Assembly (NCBI GenBank): GCA_965284435.1
Contig: OZ260083.1
Coordinates: 806,001 to 870,000, forward strand
DNA length: 64,000 bases
Direction: 5' to 3'
From: CAIYZT01 sp947461435
GTDB taxonomy: Bacteria; Pseudomonadota; Alphaproteobacteria; Rhodobacterales; Rhodobacteraceae
In this document: positions 1 to 9,072 of the stretch, piece after piece
How positions within the stretch are numbered: position 1 is the stretch's first letter
Layout: each line of letters opens with the position of its first letter
The notes under the pieces: generated by a model
What the model saw: the letters and a program-made list of their open reading frames with translations, nothing else
The model's database searches: none
What the model was told of the DNA's origin: nothing
Translations under genes and position numbers: made by a program

Positions 1-3000
1 AAAAACGGGGGACGGTGCGGGGATCCATGTGCAGATCCCGGTTAAGTTCTTTTATGATCAGGTCCGCCGCACAGGGCACGAGCCCGATACGAAAAAACTC
101 ATTGCCGTGGGTCAAGTCTTTCTTCCCCGGACAGATTTCGGTGCACAAGAGCGGTGCCGAACCATTGTCGAATCCGAAGTTTTGCGGATGGGGCACTATA
201 TCTATGGCTGGCGGCACGTCCCAGTTGACACCAGCGTTCTGGGCGACAAAGCCAATGCAACCCGGCCAGAGATTGAGCAGATCCTGATCCGCAACGACAA
301 GGGCATTGACGACGAGCAATTCGAGCGCGAGCTGTACATCATTCGCCGCCGCATCGAGAAAGCCGCAAATGCGGCGGGTATCCAGGGGCTGTATCTGTGC
401 TCATTGTCGTGCCGGTCCATCATCTACAAAGGGATGATGTTGGCCGAGCAAGTGGCCGTCTTCTATCCGGATCTGATGGACGACCGGTTTGAATCTGCTT
501 TCGCAATCTATCACCAACGCTATTCAACCAACACCTTTCCGCAATGGTGGTTGGCCCAGCCGTTTCGGATGCTGGCCCATAACGGTGAGATCAACACGCT
601 GAAGGGCAACGTCAACTGGATGAAAAGCCATGAAATCCGCATGGCGTCGTCGGCGTTTGGTGACATGGCCGAAGACATCAAGCCCATCATCCCCGGCGGC
701 ACATCAGATTCCGGCGCGCTGGATGCCGTGTTCGAAGTGCTTGTAAGATCAGGCCGCAATGCGCCCATGGCCAAGACGATGTTGGTGCCCGAGGCCTGGA
801 GCAAGGCCACAACAAATATGCCCAAGGCCTGGGCCGATATGTATTCGTACTGCAATTCGGTCATCGAGCCTTGGGATGGACCTGCGGCGCTGGCGATGAC
901 CGATGGGCGTTGGGTCTGCGGCGGTCTGGACAGAAACGGCCTGCGTCCGATGCGTTACGTGATTACTGGCGATGGGCTGCTGATCGCAGGATCGGAGGCG
1001 GGTATGGTGCCCATCGACGAAAGCACTGTGCGCGAAAAGGGCGCATTGGGGCCGGGTCAGATCATTGCCGTCGATATGGCCGAAGGCAAGTTGTACCACG
1101 ACACCCAAATCAAGGACAAACTGGCCGCTGCGCAGCCCTATGGCGATTGGGTTGGTAAAATAGTCGATTTGAACGCCCTGTTGCGCGATGTGCCCGAACT
1201 GCCCTTGTTCACCGGCAGCGACCTGCGCCGCCGTCAGATTGCGGCTGGCTATACCGTCGAGGAGCTGGAGCAGGTTCTGGCCCCCATGGCCGAAGATGGC
1301 AAGGAAATGGTCGCCTCGATGGGCGACGATACGCCCGCTGCCGTCTTGTCCAGCATCTATCGCCCCTTGTCGCATTTCTTCCGTCAGAACTTCAGTCAGG
1401 TCACCAACCCGCCGATCGACAGTCTGCGCGAAGGCCGCGTGATGAGCTTGAAGACACGCTTTGGAAACCTGCGGAACGTGTTGGACGAAAACTCCTCACA
1501 GACCGAGATTTTGGTTCTGGAAAGCCCCTTTATTGCCAACAGCGAATTTGACGTTCTGGTCAAACGCTTTGGGGAGCAGGTCGCCTTTATCGATTGTACC
1601 TTCCCGGCAGATGCAGGCAACGACGCCCTGCCCCAAGGGCTTGACCGTATTCGCGCCGAAGCGGAAGACGCAGTTCGGTCTGGCGCGGGGCAATTGGTGC
1701 TGACAGACCAGCATCAAGGCGAAGGACGCGTTTCGATGCCGATGATCCTTGCCACCTCTGCCGTCCATTCGTGGCTGACCCGCAAAGGGTTGCGTACGTT
1801 TTGCTCGATCAACGTGCGGTCTGCGGAATGTATTGATCCCCATTACTTTGCAGTGCTGATCGGATGCGGGGCGACCACCGTCAACGCCTACCTTGCGCAA
1901 GATTCCATTGCGGATCGCATCAATCGGGGATTGATCGACGGCAGCCTTCTGGATGCGATGCGCCGGTACCGGGATGCCATCGACGCAGGGCTTTTGAAGA
2001 TCATGTCAAAGATGGGGATATCGGTGATTTCCTCGTATCGGGGTGGTCTGAATTTTGAAGCGGTCGGACTGTCGCGCGCCTTGGTTGCTGAATATTTCCC
2101 CGGCATGCAGTCGCGGATTTCGGGCATTGGTCTTGCCGGTTTGCAGATGAAAGTTGAAGAGGTGCATGCCAAAGGCTGGAGAGGCGGCGCGGATGTGCTG
2201 CCGATCGGCGGATTTTACAAGGCGCGCAGGTCGGGCGAAAAGCACGCATGGGAAGCGCAGACCATGCACATGCTGCAATCGGCCTGTGACCGCGCCTCGT
2301 TTGATATCTGGAAGCAATATTCGGCAGCCATGCGGTCTAACCCGCCGATCCACATTCGGGATCTGCTGGACATCAAGACCCTTGGAAAGCCGGTGCCCAT
2401 CGAAGAAGTGGAATCCATCACCTCGATCCGCAAGCGGTTTGTCACCCCGGGCATGTCCCTTGGTGCTTTGGGGCCAGAAGCGCACAAGACCCTTAACGTG
2501 GCGATGAACCGTATTGGGGCGAAATCTGACAGTGGCGAAGGCGGAGAGGACCCGGCCCATTTCTTGCCAGAACCCAATGGCGATAACCCATCTGCCAAGA
2601 TCAAGCAGGTTGCATCGGGGCGCTTTGGCGTGACGGCCGAGTACCTGAATGCGTGCGAGGAATTGGAGATCAAGGTCGCGCAGGGCGCAAAGCCCGGCGA
2701 AGGTGGGCAGCTGCCCGGCATGAAGGTGACGGCGTTGATTGCGCGTCTGCGGCACTCGACCCCGGGTGTCACGCTGATCTCGCCACCGCCGCACCACGAT
2801 ATCTATTCCATCGAAGACCTTGCCCAGTTGATCTATGATCTCAAACAGATCAATCCGCGCGCCAAGGTAACGGTAAAGTTGGTTTCGGCCAGCGGGGTTG
2901 GCACCATTGCGGCCGGTGTGGCCAAGGCCAAGGCTGATGTCATCTTGATTTCGGGGCACAATGGCGGCACCGGGGCGTCCCCGGCGACGTCGATCAAATA

Positions 3001-4327
3001 CGCGGGTCTTCCATGGGAGATGGGCCTGACCGAGGCGCATCAGGTTCTGTCGATGAACAACCTTCGGGAACGGGTGACTTTGCGGACCGATGGCGGCCTG
3101 CGCACAGGGCGCGATGTTGTGATGGCGGCGATGCTGGGTGCGGAAGAATATGGCATCGGCACGGCGGCCTTGATTGCGATGGGATGCATCATGGTGCGTC
3201 AGTGTCAGTCTAACACATGCCCCGTCGGCGTATGCACCCAGAACGAAGCGCTTCGTGCAAAGTTTACCGGTACGGCGGATAAAGTGGTCAACCTGATCAC
3301 CTTTTACGCGCAGGAAGTGCGTGAAATTCTGGCAAGTATCGGGGCGCGGTCGATGGACGAAATCATCGGGCGTGCGGATTTGCTCAGCCAGGTGTCGCGT
3401 GGATCGGCCCATTTGGATGACCTTGACCTGAACCCGTTGCTTATCACGGTCGATGGTGCGTCAAAGATCACATATGATCGGTCAAAGCCACGCAACCATG
3501 TTCCCGATACCCTAGATGCCGAAATCATAAAGGACGGTCACCGCTTCTTCGAAGATGGCGAGAAGATGCAACTGTCTTACGCCGTACGAAATACCTTGCG
3601 GACCATCGGCACCCGGGCATCCAGCCACATCGTCAAGAACTTCGGGATGCGCAATTCATTGCAGCCCGATCATTTGACGGTGAAACTTTCAGGCTCATGC
3701 GGGCAATCTCTGGGCGCTTTTGCGGTGCGGGGTTTGAAACTCGAGGTGCAAGGGGATGCCAACGATTATGTTGGCAAGGGCCTTTCAGGCGGTACGATTG
3801 TTGTTCGGCCAGCCATGTCGTCGCCGTTGACGGCCAGCGAAAACACTATCATCGGCAATACGGTTCTGTACGGCGCGACGGATGGCTATCTTTATGCGGC
3901 GGGCCGCGCGGGTGAACGCTTTGCCGTGCGAAACTCGGGTGCGTCTGTTGTGGTTGAAGGCTGCGGTTCGAACGGGTGCGAGTATATGACCGGCGGTGTT
4001 GCGGTTATCCTTGGCAGCATCGGGGCCAATTTCGGGGCCGGGATGACCGGAGGTATGGCCTATATCTATGATCCCGCGGGTGTCGCTGAAGATCACGTGA
4101 ATTTGGAAAGTCTGTTAACCTGCGCTGTGTCGCATCCGCATTGGGAGGCCCAATTGAAAGGCCTGATTCAAGCCCATGTCGCCGAGACGGGCAGCCGCCA
4201 TGGGGCATCTATTCTGTCAAACTGGGCAGAAGAGCGCGCGAATTTCCTTCAGGTTTGCCCAAGGGAAATGCTGCCACATCTAAAAGCGCCACTGTCGGAC
4301 GAGGCGCAAAAGGTTCCAGCGGAATAA
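1..4327 (+). CDS. gltB: Glutamate synthase (NADPH) large subunit, 5' end outside window
   Basis: Large subunit of the enzyme that makes two glutamates from glutamine and 2-oxoglutarate, the main ammonium assimilation route together with glutamine synthetase. The reading frame is already open at base 2 and begins with a TGDGAGI-type segment that belongs to the N-terminal glutaminase domain, so the N-terminal catalytic cysteine lies upstream of the window. The rest is intact: end of the class II amidotransferase domain, central domain, FMN-binding synthase barrel with a GHNGGTGASP motif, the iron-sulfur cysteines in CIMVRQCQSNTCPVGVC, and the C-terminal glycine-rich beta-helix domain. It ends at TAA 4325-4327 and is followed by a strong hairpin. 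The in-frame GTG at 29 is internal, not a start. Confidence 0.96.
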   Translation, partial: KTGDGAGIHVQIPVKFFYDQVRRTGHEPDTKKLIAVGQVFLPRTDFGAQERCRTIVESEVLRMGHYIYGWRHVPVDTSVLGDKANATRPEIEQILIRNDKGIDDEQFERELYIIRRRIEKAANAAGIQGLYLCSLSCRSIIYKGMMLAEQVAVFYPDLMDDRFESAFAIYHQRYSTNTFPQWWLAQPFRMLAHNGEINTLKGNVNWMKSHEIRMASSAFGDMAEDIKPIIPGGTSDSGALDAVFEVLVRSGRNAPMAKTMLVPEAWSKATTNMPKAWADMYSYCNSVIEPWDGPAALAMTDGRWVCGGLDRNGLRPMRYVITGDGLLIAGSEAGMVPIDESTVREKGALGPGQIIAVDMAEGKLYHDTQIKDKLAAAQPYGDWVGKIVDLNALLRDVPELPLFTGSDLRRRQIAAGYTVEELEQVLAPMAEDGKEMVASMGDDTPAAVLSSIYRPLSHFFRQNFSQVTNPPIDSLREGRVMSLKTRFGNLRNVLDENSSQTEILVLESPFIANSEFDVLVKRFGEQVAFIDCTFPADAGNDALPQGLDRIRAEAEDAVRSGAGQLVLTDQHQGEGRVSMPMILATSAVHSWLTRKGLRTFCSINVRSAECIDPHYFAVLIGCGATTVNAYLAQDSIADRINRGLIDGSLLDAMRRYRDAIDAGLLKIMSKMGISVISSYRGGLNFEAVGLSRALVAEYFPGMQSRISGIGLAGLQMKVEEVHAKGWRGGADVLPIGGFYKARRSGEKHAWEAQTMHMLQSACDRASFDIWKQYSAAMRSNPPIHIRDLLDIKTLGKPVPIEEVESITSIRKRFVTPGMSLGALGPEAHKTLNVAMNRIGAKSDSGEGGEDPAHFLPEPNGDNPSAKIKQVASGRFGVTAEYLNACEELEIKVAQGAKPGEGGQLPGMKVTALIARLRHSTPGVTLISPPPHHDIYSIEDLAQLIYDLKQINPRAKVTVKLVSASGVGTIAAGVAKAKADVILISGHNGGTGASPATSIKYAGLPWEMGLTEAHQVLSMNNLRERVTLRTDGGLRTGRDVVMAAMLGAEEYGIGTAALIAMGCIMVRQCQSNTCPVGVCTQNEALRAKFTGTADKVVNLITFYAQEVREILASIGARSMDEIIGRADLLSQVSRGSAHLDDLDLNPLLITVDGASKITYDRSKPRNHVPDTLDAEIIKDGHRFFEDGEKMQLSYAVRNTLRTIGTRASSHIVKNFGMRNSLQPDHLTVKLSGSCGQSLGAFAVRGLKLEVQGDANDYVGKGLSGGTIVVRPAMSSPLTASENTIIGNTVLYGATDGYLYAAGRAGERFAVRNSGASVVVEGCGSNGCEYMTGGVAVILGSIGANFGAGMTGGMAYIYDPAGVAEDHVNLESLLTCAVSHPHWEAQLKGLIQAHVAETGSRHGASILSNWAEERANFLQVCPREMLPHLKAPLSDEAQKVPAE

Positions 4328-4342
4328 TCGCGATCTTTGGTC

Positions 4343-4366
4343 GGCGGCGGTACTTGTACCGCCGCC
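4343..4366. terminator. Bidirectional hairpin between gltB and the convergent membrane gene
   Basis: A perfect 11-bp inverted repeat (GGCGGCGGTAC and GTACCGCCGCC) separated by only TT lies between two convergent genes, 15 bases after the gltB stop and 3 bases after the other gene's stop. There is no clear U-tract on either side, so termination is inferred from the stem strength and the convergent placement. Confidence 0.7.
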
Positions 4367-4369
4367 ACT

Positions 4370-5032
4370 TCAGGCCAGCAGGCGCATGAAACCCAGATAA
4401 CCAAGGATCGCGGCCGCGACCAAGAAAGCGGGCGGCATGATATGACGATAGGCCCAAGCGATGGCGCGCTGGACCCGTTCCAGAACCGCTTCTGCACCGG
4501 TTCCCGCCCGGCCGCGCAGCCACAGAAGCAAGACCAGCGGAGAGACATAGATCGCCGTATAAAGGACGAGCCACAGATACTCTCCCACGCGGGTTTCGGC
4601 GAGTTGCGGCACCTGCACAACGGCCGCGAACAAGGGCAAAGCCGTCGGCAAGTCAGACAACGTGCTAAGCACCGCAAAGACGGCCGTGCCTGCCGGGGTC
4701 AGGGCCATGGCCAGATCGCCGAAGGATTGGGCCGCGCCGGGAGAGCGCCAGAAATGCAGGCCGAGCAAAAAGCAAATGCCGGAGCCTGAAAGCAAAAGCG
4801 CCGCAGGACTCCACGGCGGCAGCATTGCCAACCATTGGGCAGCATAGACCGTCCAGCCCTCGACCAAAAGAATGGCACCAAGCAGATAGACCACGAAGGT
4901 CATCGCCAGAAAGATTGCGCCTTGCAGAAGTGGCCGTGGCAGCATGAGAAGCATCACCATTGCGCCCACGGTCGCCGGATTAAGCGCATCTGTGGCAGCA
5001 AGGGCCACAAAGGCCAGGCTGGTCGATAGCAT
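4370..5032 (-). CDS. Polytopic membrane protein, GAP/LysE-like
   Basis: A 220-residue, very hydrophobic protein with about six membrane segments. The N-terminal hydrophobic stretch with a DALNPATVGAM motif resembles the GAP family (named from mycobacterial glycopeptidolipid-addressing proteins) and related LysE-type exporters. The central loop has a LTPAGTAVFAVLSTLSD segment and the C-terminus ends in a final hydrophobic helix. The ATG at 5032 is preceded on the minus strand by AAGGAG about 10 bases upstream. The gene stands alone, convergent with gltB and divergent from mtgA. Export of a small molecule is a family-level guess; the substrate is unknown. Confidence 0.6.
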   Translation of the reverse strand: MLSTSLAFVALAATDALNPATVGAMVMLLMLPRPLLQGAIFLAMTFVVYLLGAILLVEGWTVYAAQWLAMLPPWSPAALLLSGSGICFLLGLHFWRSPGAAQSFGDLAMALTPAGTAVFAVLSTLSDLPTALPLFAAVVQVPQLAETRVGEYLWLVLYTAIYVSPLVLLLWLRGRAGTGAEAVLERVQRAIAWAYRHIMPPAFLVAAAILGYLGFMRLLA

Positions 5033-5214
5033 GTCCGTTTCAACTCCTTAGATTTCGGGCAAAGGCGTGCGACGTGGCCCATTCGCGTTCAAGGTAGGAA
5101 GCCGATGCCAGCGATCAAGTCGCGGCACCAACGGCAAAATTGGGTGGGGCAGGGCGGCAACAGGGATTGGCTTTGGCCTTGGTTAGGCTTGACCCCGTTC
5201 CGCCTTTCGGGCCT

Positions 5215-5970
5215 ATGTCCCGCCTGATGAGAGATGCCAAGAAATCCACAGCGGCCAAAAAGGCCAAAACCGCCGCCACGGTGCCTGCCATGGGCCGCTG
5301 GCAGATGGCGCGGTGGTGGGTTTTGCGTGGTCTGGTAGGGCTGGCGGCGTTCTATGCGGCGCTGATCCTGATTTTCGCTTTCGTGCCGCCGCCAATCAAC
5401 CTGTATCAGATAGGCGAAGCGTGGCGTCTTGGCGGGATCGAAAAGGACTGGGTGGATTGGGACGAAATCTCGCCCGATATGCCCCTGTCCGTGGTTGCGG
5501 CCGAAGATGCCAATTTCTGTCTTCACTGGGGATTTGACATGGAGGCGATCCGGGACGCCATTGCAGATGGTGGTGGACGCGGGGCCTCGACCTTGTCACA
5601 GCAATTGGTGAAGAACACATTTCTATGGCATGGGCGAAACTGGGCCCGCAAAGCGATGGAGGCCGCCCTGACGCCAGTGGTGGAACTGGTCTGGACCAAG
5701 CGGCGCATTTTGCATGTTTACCTGAATGTTGTTGAGTTCGACGAAGGGGTATTTGGCGTGCAGGCTGCCGCACAACATTACTTCAACGTCGATGCGCGCG
5801 ATCTGACAGCCCTGCAATCTGCCCGTCTGGCTGCCGTATTACCCGACCCGAAGGGCCGTGACGCCGCCAACCCATCGTCCTTTGTGCGCAGCCGAACAAA
5901 GGCGATCTTGGCAGGGGCCGAGACGATCGCTGCCGATGGCCGGGCTGACTGTTTTGCCACACAGGATTGA
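5215..5970 (+). CDS. mtgA: Monofunctional biosynthetic peptidoglycan transglycosylase
   Basis: Polymerises lipid II into glycan strands at the outer face of the inner membrane. The protein has a short basic cytoplasmic tail, one membrane segment (about residues 34-55), and a GT51 domain with the catalytic EDANFCLHWGFD motif, the RGASTLSQQLVKN motif and the KRRILHVYLN motif in the right order. There is no transpeptidase domain, so it is the monofunctional class. Start choice is uncertain: ATG 5215 gives a 251-residue protein of normal length; ATG 5227 is equally possible and neither has a clear Shine-Dalgarno sequence. The frame extends further upstream but codes there for nothing family-like. 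Confidence 0.93.
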   Translation: MSRLMRDAKKSTAAKKAKTAATVPAMGRWQMARWWVLRGLVGLAAFYAALILIFAFVPPPINLYQIGEAWRLGGIEKDWVDWDEISPDMPLSVVAAEDANFCLHWGFDMEAIRDAIADGGGRGASTLSQQLVKNTFLWHGRNWARKAMEAALTPVVELVWTKRRILHVYLNVVEFDEGVFGVQAAAQHYFNVDARDLTALQSARLAAVLPDPKGRDAANPSSFVRSRTKAILAGAETIAADGRADCFATQD

Positions 5971-6023
5971 CCCTTGTCGTCAAGCAGGGCATTGAGGGGG
6001 AAACCTCAACTCGTAAGTGTTCA

Positions 6024-6689
6024 ATGATCAGACTGTATCATTTCCCATTGTCGCCCTTCTGTCGCAAAGTTCGATTGACGCTTGCCGAAAAGAAGCTTGA
6101 TGTCGAATTGGTTGAAGAGCGTTACTGGGAACCGACGCCTGATTTCTTGCGGCGCAACCCGGCTGGCAAGGTTCCAATCTTGAAGATTGATAACCGCATC
6201 CTGAGCGAGAGTCAGGCGATCTGCGAGTTTTTGGAAGAATCCTTTCCCACCCCTGCCTTGATGCCGCGCGATCCTGATACGCGGTACGAAGTGCGGCGCA
6301 TATGCGCTTGGTTCGATGACAAGTTTCACACAGAAGTCACATCCAAACTGCTGTACGAACGCGTGAACAAGAAGGTGATGGGGCAAGGCTATCCAGATTC
6401 CAAAGCGGTGAAATCTGGGGCCACTGCGATCAAGTTTCATTTGGACTATCTGGCATGGATTTTGGACCAGCGACGCTGGCTTGCGGGCGACGTCATGACC
6501 TTGGCTGATTTTACGGTCGCCGCGCATTTGTCCTGTCTGGACTATATCTCAGATGTGGATTGGAACCGGCACGCTGTGGTGAAGGATTGGTATGCCAAGA
6601 TCAAATCCCGTCCGTCGTTTCGAACGCTTTTGGCGGATCAGATTTCGGGCTTCTTGCCCCCGGCCCATTATGCCGATCTGGATTTCTGA
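6024..6689 (+). CDS. Glutathione S-transferase family protein
   Basis: A 221-residue protein with an N-terminal thioredoxin-fold GST domain (MIRLYHFPLSPFCRKVRL, then KVPIL and the ESQAI glutathione-binding segment) and an all-helical C-terminal domain containing LAGDVMTLADFTVAAHL. ATG 6024 was chosen because the first beta strand of the fold begins immediately there; an upstream TTG in frame would add a non-homologous tail. It follows mtgA and is upstream of queG on the same strand. A Ser/Cys in SPFC could be the thiol-activating residue. The substrate cannot be told from sequence. Confidence 0.88.
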   Translation: MIRLYHFPLSPFCRKVRLTLAEKKLDVELVEERYWEPTPDFLRRNPAGKVPILKIDNRILSESQAICEFLEESFPTPALMPRDPDTRYEVRRICAWFDDKFHTEVTSKLLYERVNKKVMGQGYPDSKAVKSGATAIKFHLDYLAWILDQRRWLAGDVMTLADFTVAAHLSCLDYISDVDWNRHAVVKDWYAKIKSRPSFRTLLADQISGFLPPAHYADLDF

Positions 6690-6743
6690 TGATCTGATCG
6701 CGTCCCGCGTCGGCGGAAAACGCCGACCAATCGGTGACAGGCC

Positions 6744-7787
6744 ATGGACCTGAAAGGCCGACTTGAAGCGCAGGCCCTGACGGAAGGCTTTTCCAAACTT
6801 AGGATCTGCGCCCCCGATTCAGCGCCGCAAACGGCCGATCGGTTGCGAGAGTTTCTTGCCCGGGGGCGGCACGGACAAATGGCTTGGATGGCAGATAGAG
6901 AGGAATGGCGAGGCAAGCCTTTTGCACTTTGGCCCGCTGCGCAATCTGTCATCATGCTGGCCGAAACCTATACACCTGAAACGGATCCTTTAGCCGGTTT
7001 GGCACAAAAGGATAAAGGCGTGGTCTCTGTCTATGCGCAGGGCAAAGATTACCACGATCTTGTCAAGCGCAGGCTTAAACGTCTGGGAAGGTGGTTGATC
7101 GACGAGGCTGGGCCGGGAACGCAGATCAAGGTTTTCGTCGATACGGCGCCGGTCATGGAAAAGCCTTTGGCGGAGGCGGCCGGTCTGGGCTGGCAGGGAA
7201 AGCACACCAACCTTTTGTCGCGTGATCTTGGCAATTGGTTCTTTCTAGGGGCGATCTTTACAACTGCGGACCTTCCCAAAGATGAACCAGAAGTCAGCCA
7301 CTGTGGATCTTGCACGGCTTGTCTTGATATTTGCCCGACAAACGCATTTCCGGCCCCCTATCAGTTGGACGCTCGGCGGTGCATTTCTTATCTGACCATC
7401 GAGCATAGGGGACCGGTTGACATCGGTCTGCGCGCTTTGATGGGCAACCGGATTTACGGCTGTGATGATTGTCTTGCGGTCTGTCCATGGAACAAATTCG
7501 CCGCCGCGGCGCGCGACATTGGATACATGCCTAAGGTCGGTTTGCCAGAATTGGCAGATTTAGCTGTTCTTGATGACGCGGCTTTTCGGGAACGTTTTTC
7601 TGGTAGCCCTATCAAACGCATCGGGCGCAACAGGTTCGTTCGGAACGTTCTGTATGCAATCGGAAATTCAGGTATGGCCGATCTTGCTGCTATCGCAGCC
7701 CTTCTGCAGGACGACCCGGATTCAGCCGTAGCGGATGCTGCCCGCTGGGCCATCAAACGGCTGACAAGCTCCGTTCAATCCAACTAA
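6744..7787 (+). CDS. queG: Epoxyqueuosine reductase
   Basis: Catalyses the last step of queuosine tRNA modification, reducing epoxyqueuosine at the wobble position of GUN-anticodon tRNAs with a cobalamin and two 4Fe-4S clusters. The 347-residue protein has the family DUF1730 region, then two ferredoxin-like cysteine sets, CGSCTACLDICPTNAF and CDDCLAVCPWNKF, and a C-terminal HEAT-like tail. Its TAA stop overlaps by four bases the stop of the convergent acyl carrier protein gene (bases 7784-7787), which marks the edge of the accessory block. A yhhQ-type queuosine precursor transporter fragment is found at the far end of the window. Confidence 0.95.
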   Translation: MDLKGRLEAQALTEGFSKLRICAPDSAPQTADRLREFLARGRHGQMAWMADREEWRGKPFALWPAAQSVIMLAETYTPETDPLAGLAQKDKGVVSVYAQGKDYHDLVKRRLKRLGRWLIDEAGPGTQIKVFVDTAPVMEKPLAEAAGLGWQGKHTNLLSRDLGNWFFLGAIFTTADLPKDEPEVSHCGSCTACLDICPTNAFPAPYQLDARRCISYLTIEHRGPVDIGLRALMGNRIYGCDDCLAVCPWNKFAAAARDIGYMPKVGLPELADLAVLDDAAFRERFSGSPIKRIGRNRFVRNVLYAIGNSGMADLAAIAALLQDDPDSAVADAARWAIKRLTSSVQSN

Positions 7788-8083
7788 GACAGCAACAGTT
7801 CGTCTTCGAGGAAGGCAACGATTTGCGATACAGCAACATCGTCGACATATGCGCCATCATTAATGAACAATTTTTCGAATGGTAAACCTTTCCGACCAAC
7901 AGCCGTTTCAAGCGCAACAGCAAACTGAACAACGTCGATTGATTCAAATGCCAAATCACCCAAAAGCGTTGTAGAGGCGTTCATCCCGCCTTCAAGTTCC
8001 ATGTCCCAATCGCGCACCGTATCCTCAAGCACGCCAATCACAATTGCCAAAAGTCCGTCTGTTGAAACGACAGCCAAGCTCAT
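7784..8083 (-). CDS. Stand-alone acyl carrier protein
   Basis: A small acidic protein of 99 residues with the acyl carrier fold signature: the segment DLAFESIDVVQFAVALE contains the serine that would carry the 4'-phosphopantetheine arm. It is not the housekeeping AcpP, being longer at the N-terminus and divergent. ATG 8083 is preceded closely by GGAAAGGA; upstream in-frame ATG and TTG codons exist but have no Shine-Dalgarno sequence. It has its own candidate promoter at 8133-8161. Position next to the six-gene operon and the synthases suggests it loads or shuttles an acyl or aminoacyl group in the same pathway; the synthase-borne phosphopantetheinyl transferase could activate it. Confidence 0.88.
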   Translation of the reverse strand: MSLAVVSTDGLLAIVIGVLEDTVRDWDMELEGGMNASTTLLGDLAFESIDVVQFAVALETAVGRKGLPFEKLFINDGAYVDDVAVSQIVAFLEDELLLS

Positions 8084-8117
8084 TCCTTTCCGAATTCCAT
8101 GCGTCATATTTATAATC

Positions 8118-8127
8118 AAAAGGTATC
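8118..8127. promoter_or_regulatory. AAAAGGTATC element shared with the synthase operon leader
   Basis: The ten bases AAAAGGTATC upstream of the acyl carrier protein gene are identical, in the same orientation relative to the minus-strand gene, to 34684-34693 upstream of the TPR/synthase operon. At the second site it is one arm of an inverted repeat. Shared regulator binding is inferred only from this identity and the location in two AT-rich leaders of the same locus. Confidence 0.4.
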
Positions 8128-8132
8128 ATAGA

Positions 8133-8161
8133 AGTATCGTAAGATTAAAAATCATTATCAA
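8133..8161 (-). promoter_or_regulatory. Candidate promoter of the acyl carrier protein gene
   Basis: Read on the minus strand: TTGATA (8161-8156), a 17-base spacer, then GATACT (8138-8133), matching five and four of six positions of the sigma-70 consensus. The region is markedly AT-rich compared with its surroundings and lies about 50 bases upstream of the chosen start codon. Confidence 0.45.
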
Positions 8162-8249
8162 ATTATTGTGTCTTGATACAAGGACGCGTGAAGGTCAACA
8201 ACTTAGGGCGTTCGAACAATTGCCAAAAATTGTCTCGATCCTCGGCGTT

Positions 8250-9068
8250 TCAGGACGTGTAGTGCATCAAGAATCTTGCAACCAAATCTTCCAAAGACCC
8301 GGTTAGCGGAACATTGTCGGCACGCTCGGGCCAACCGTGGGCCGTTTCATGAAGGATCACTTGCCAAACATCTGCCGCCCCGGACCACATCCGAATTTCA
8401 ACGGGACGAAGCCCAAAATAGAAAACCTTTCGGCGTGGGACGATTCCCACGGCGCGGTTGCGCCTTAACCAAAAGGCCAATGTATCATCTGCAGACAGCA
8501 GAACGCCGCCAGGCGTTTCATTTTCAAATCCTGGCATGTCACCTCCCCCCCAAGGGATAATTGAATCGACGGGGGACGGTGCCAAAAGGACATGCACAGG
8601 ATCGCCTGCGGGCGCTTCGTGCAAGAAATCTGCGGGCATCGCGGACATGATCATGGCGGCAGCTTTTGGGGCTGGTAAGAGCTCGCAAGCGAGTCTTTGG
8701 ACAAACATCGCGCCGTTTGATATCCCAACCAGCCCTAACGGAACGGGGCCCGCATTGCGGATCAGATGCTGGACGAATTCCAAATCGGACGGCCATCCAC
8801 CTTCCAAGGCAAGCCGACCGTCGCACCAATGGCCGTTGGCTTGCGGGAAAACGGATCCTTGCCCATGGGAAAATAGCGCCTTGGCCAGACCGGATCGTGC
8901 AGCGAAAAGCGGCGCTGCACCGCCGCCGCCATGAAATCCCATGAATAGCCGTTGCTGTCTTTGCTCAGGCGCGCTGTTTGGTGCCTCATGAGCATAGGCA
9001 AGGCGAATTCCATCGTCGGTCAGTATGGCGAGAGGTTCAAACTGGTCTGAAAAATTAATAGATGTCAT
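8250..9068 (-). CDS. PHB-depolymerase/LpqC-like esterase, cytoplasmic form
   Basis: A 272-residue alpha/beta-hydrolase with the FHGGGG oxyanion region, the nucleophile elbow GISNGAMF, and a late HGWP histidine, all in the order seen in polyhydroxybutyrate-depolymerase/LpqC-type esterases. No signal peptide is visible. It is paralogous to the secreted esterase at 16352-17338, sharing the FHGGGG, (I/V)SNG(A/G)MF, MPAD, IPWGGG/MPWAGG and AFWL segments. ATG 9068 lies four bases after the stop of the upstream propeller-like gene and has no own Shine-Dalgarno sequence, pointing to coupled translation as last gene of the operon. It may release or edit an acyl product; true PHB depolymerase activity is not implied. 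Confidence 0.8.
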   Translation of the reverse strand: MTSINFSDQFEPLAILTDDGIRLAYAHEAPNSAPEQRQQRLFMGFHGGGGAAPLFAARSGLAKALFSHGQGSVFPQANGHWCDGRLALEGGWPSDLEFVQHLIRNAGPVPLGLVGISNGAMFVQRLACELLPAPKAAAMIMSAMPADFLHEAPAGDPVHVLLAPSPVDSIIPWGGGDMPGFENETPGGVLLSADDTLAFWLRRNRAVGIVPRRKVFYFGLRPVEIRMWSGAADVWQVILHETAHGWPERADNVPLTGSLEDLVARFLMHYTS

Positions 9069-9072
9069 ATAT

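Noticed and set aside
2006..3412. 468-codon minus-strand open frame inside gltB
   Set aside because: Low-complexity, His/Arg-rich antisense shadow of a well-supported gene.
8250..9068. Calling the esterases true PHB depolymerases and the locus a PHB pathway
   Set aside because: No PHB synthase, phasin or phaA/phaB gene is present; the fold is shared with many esterases.
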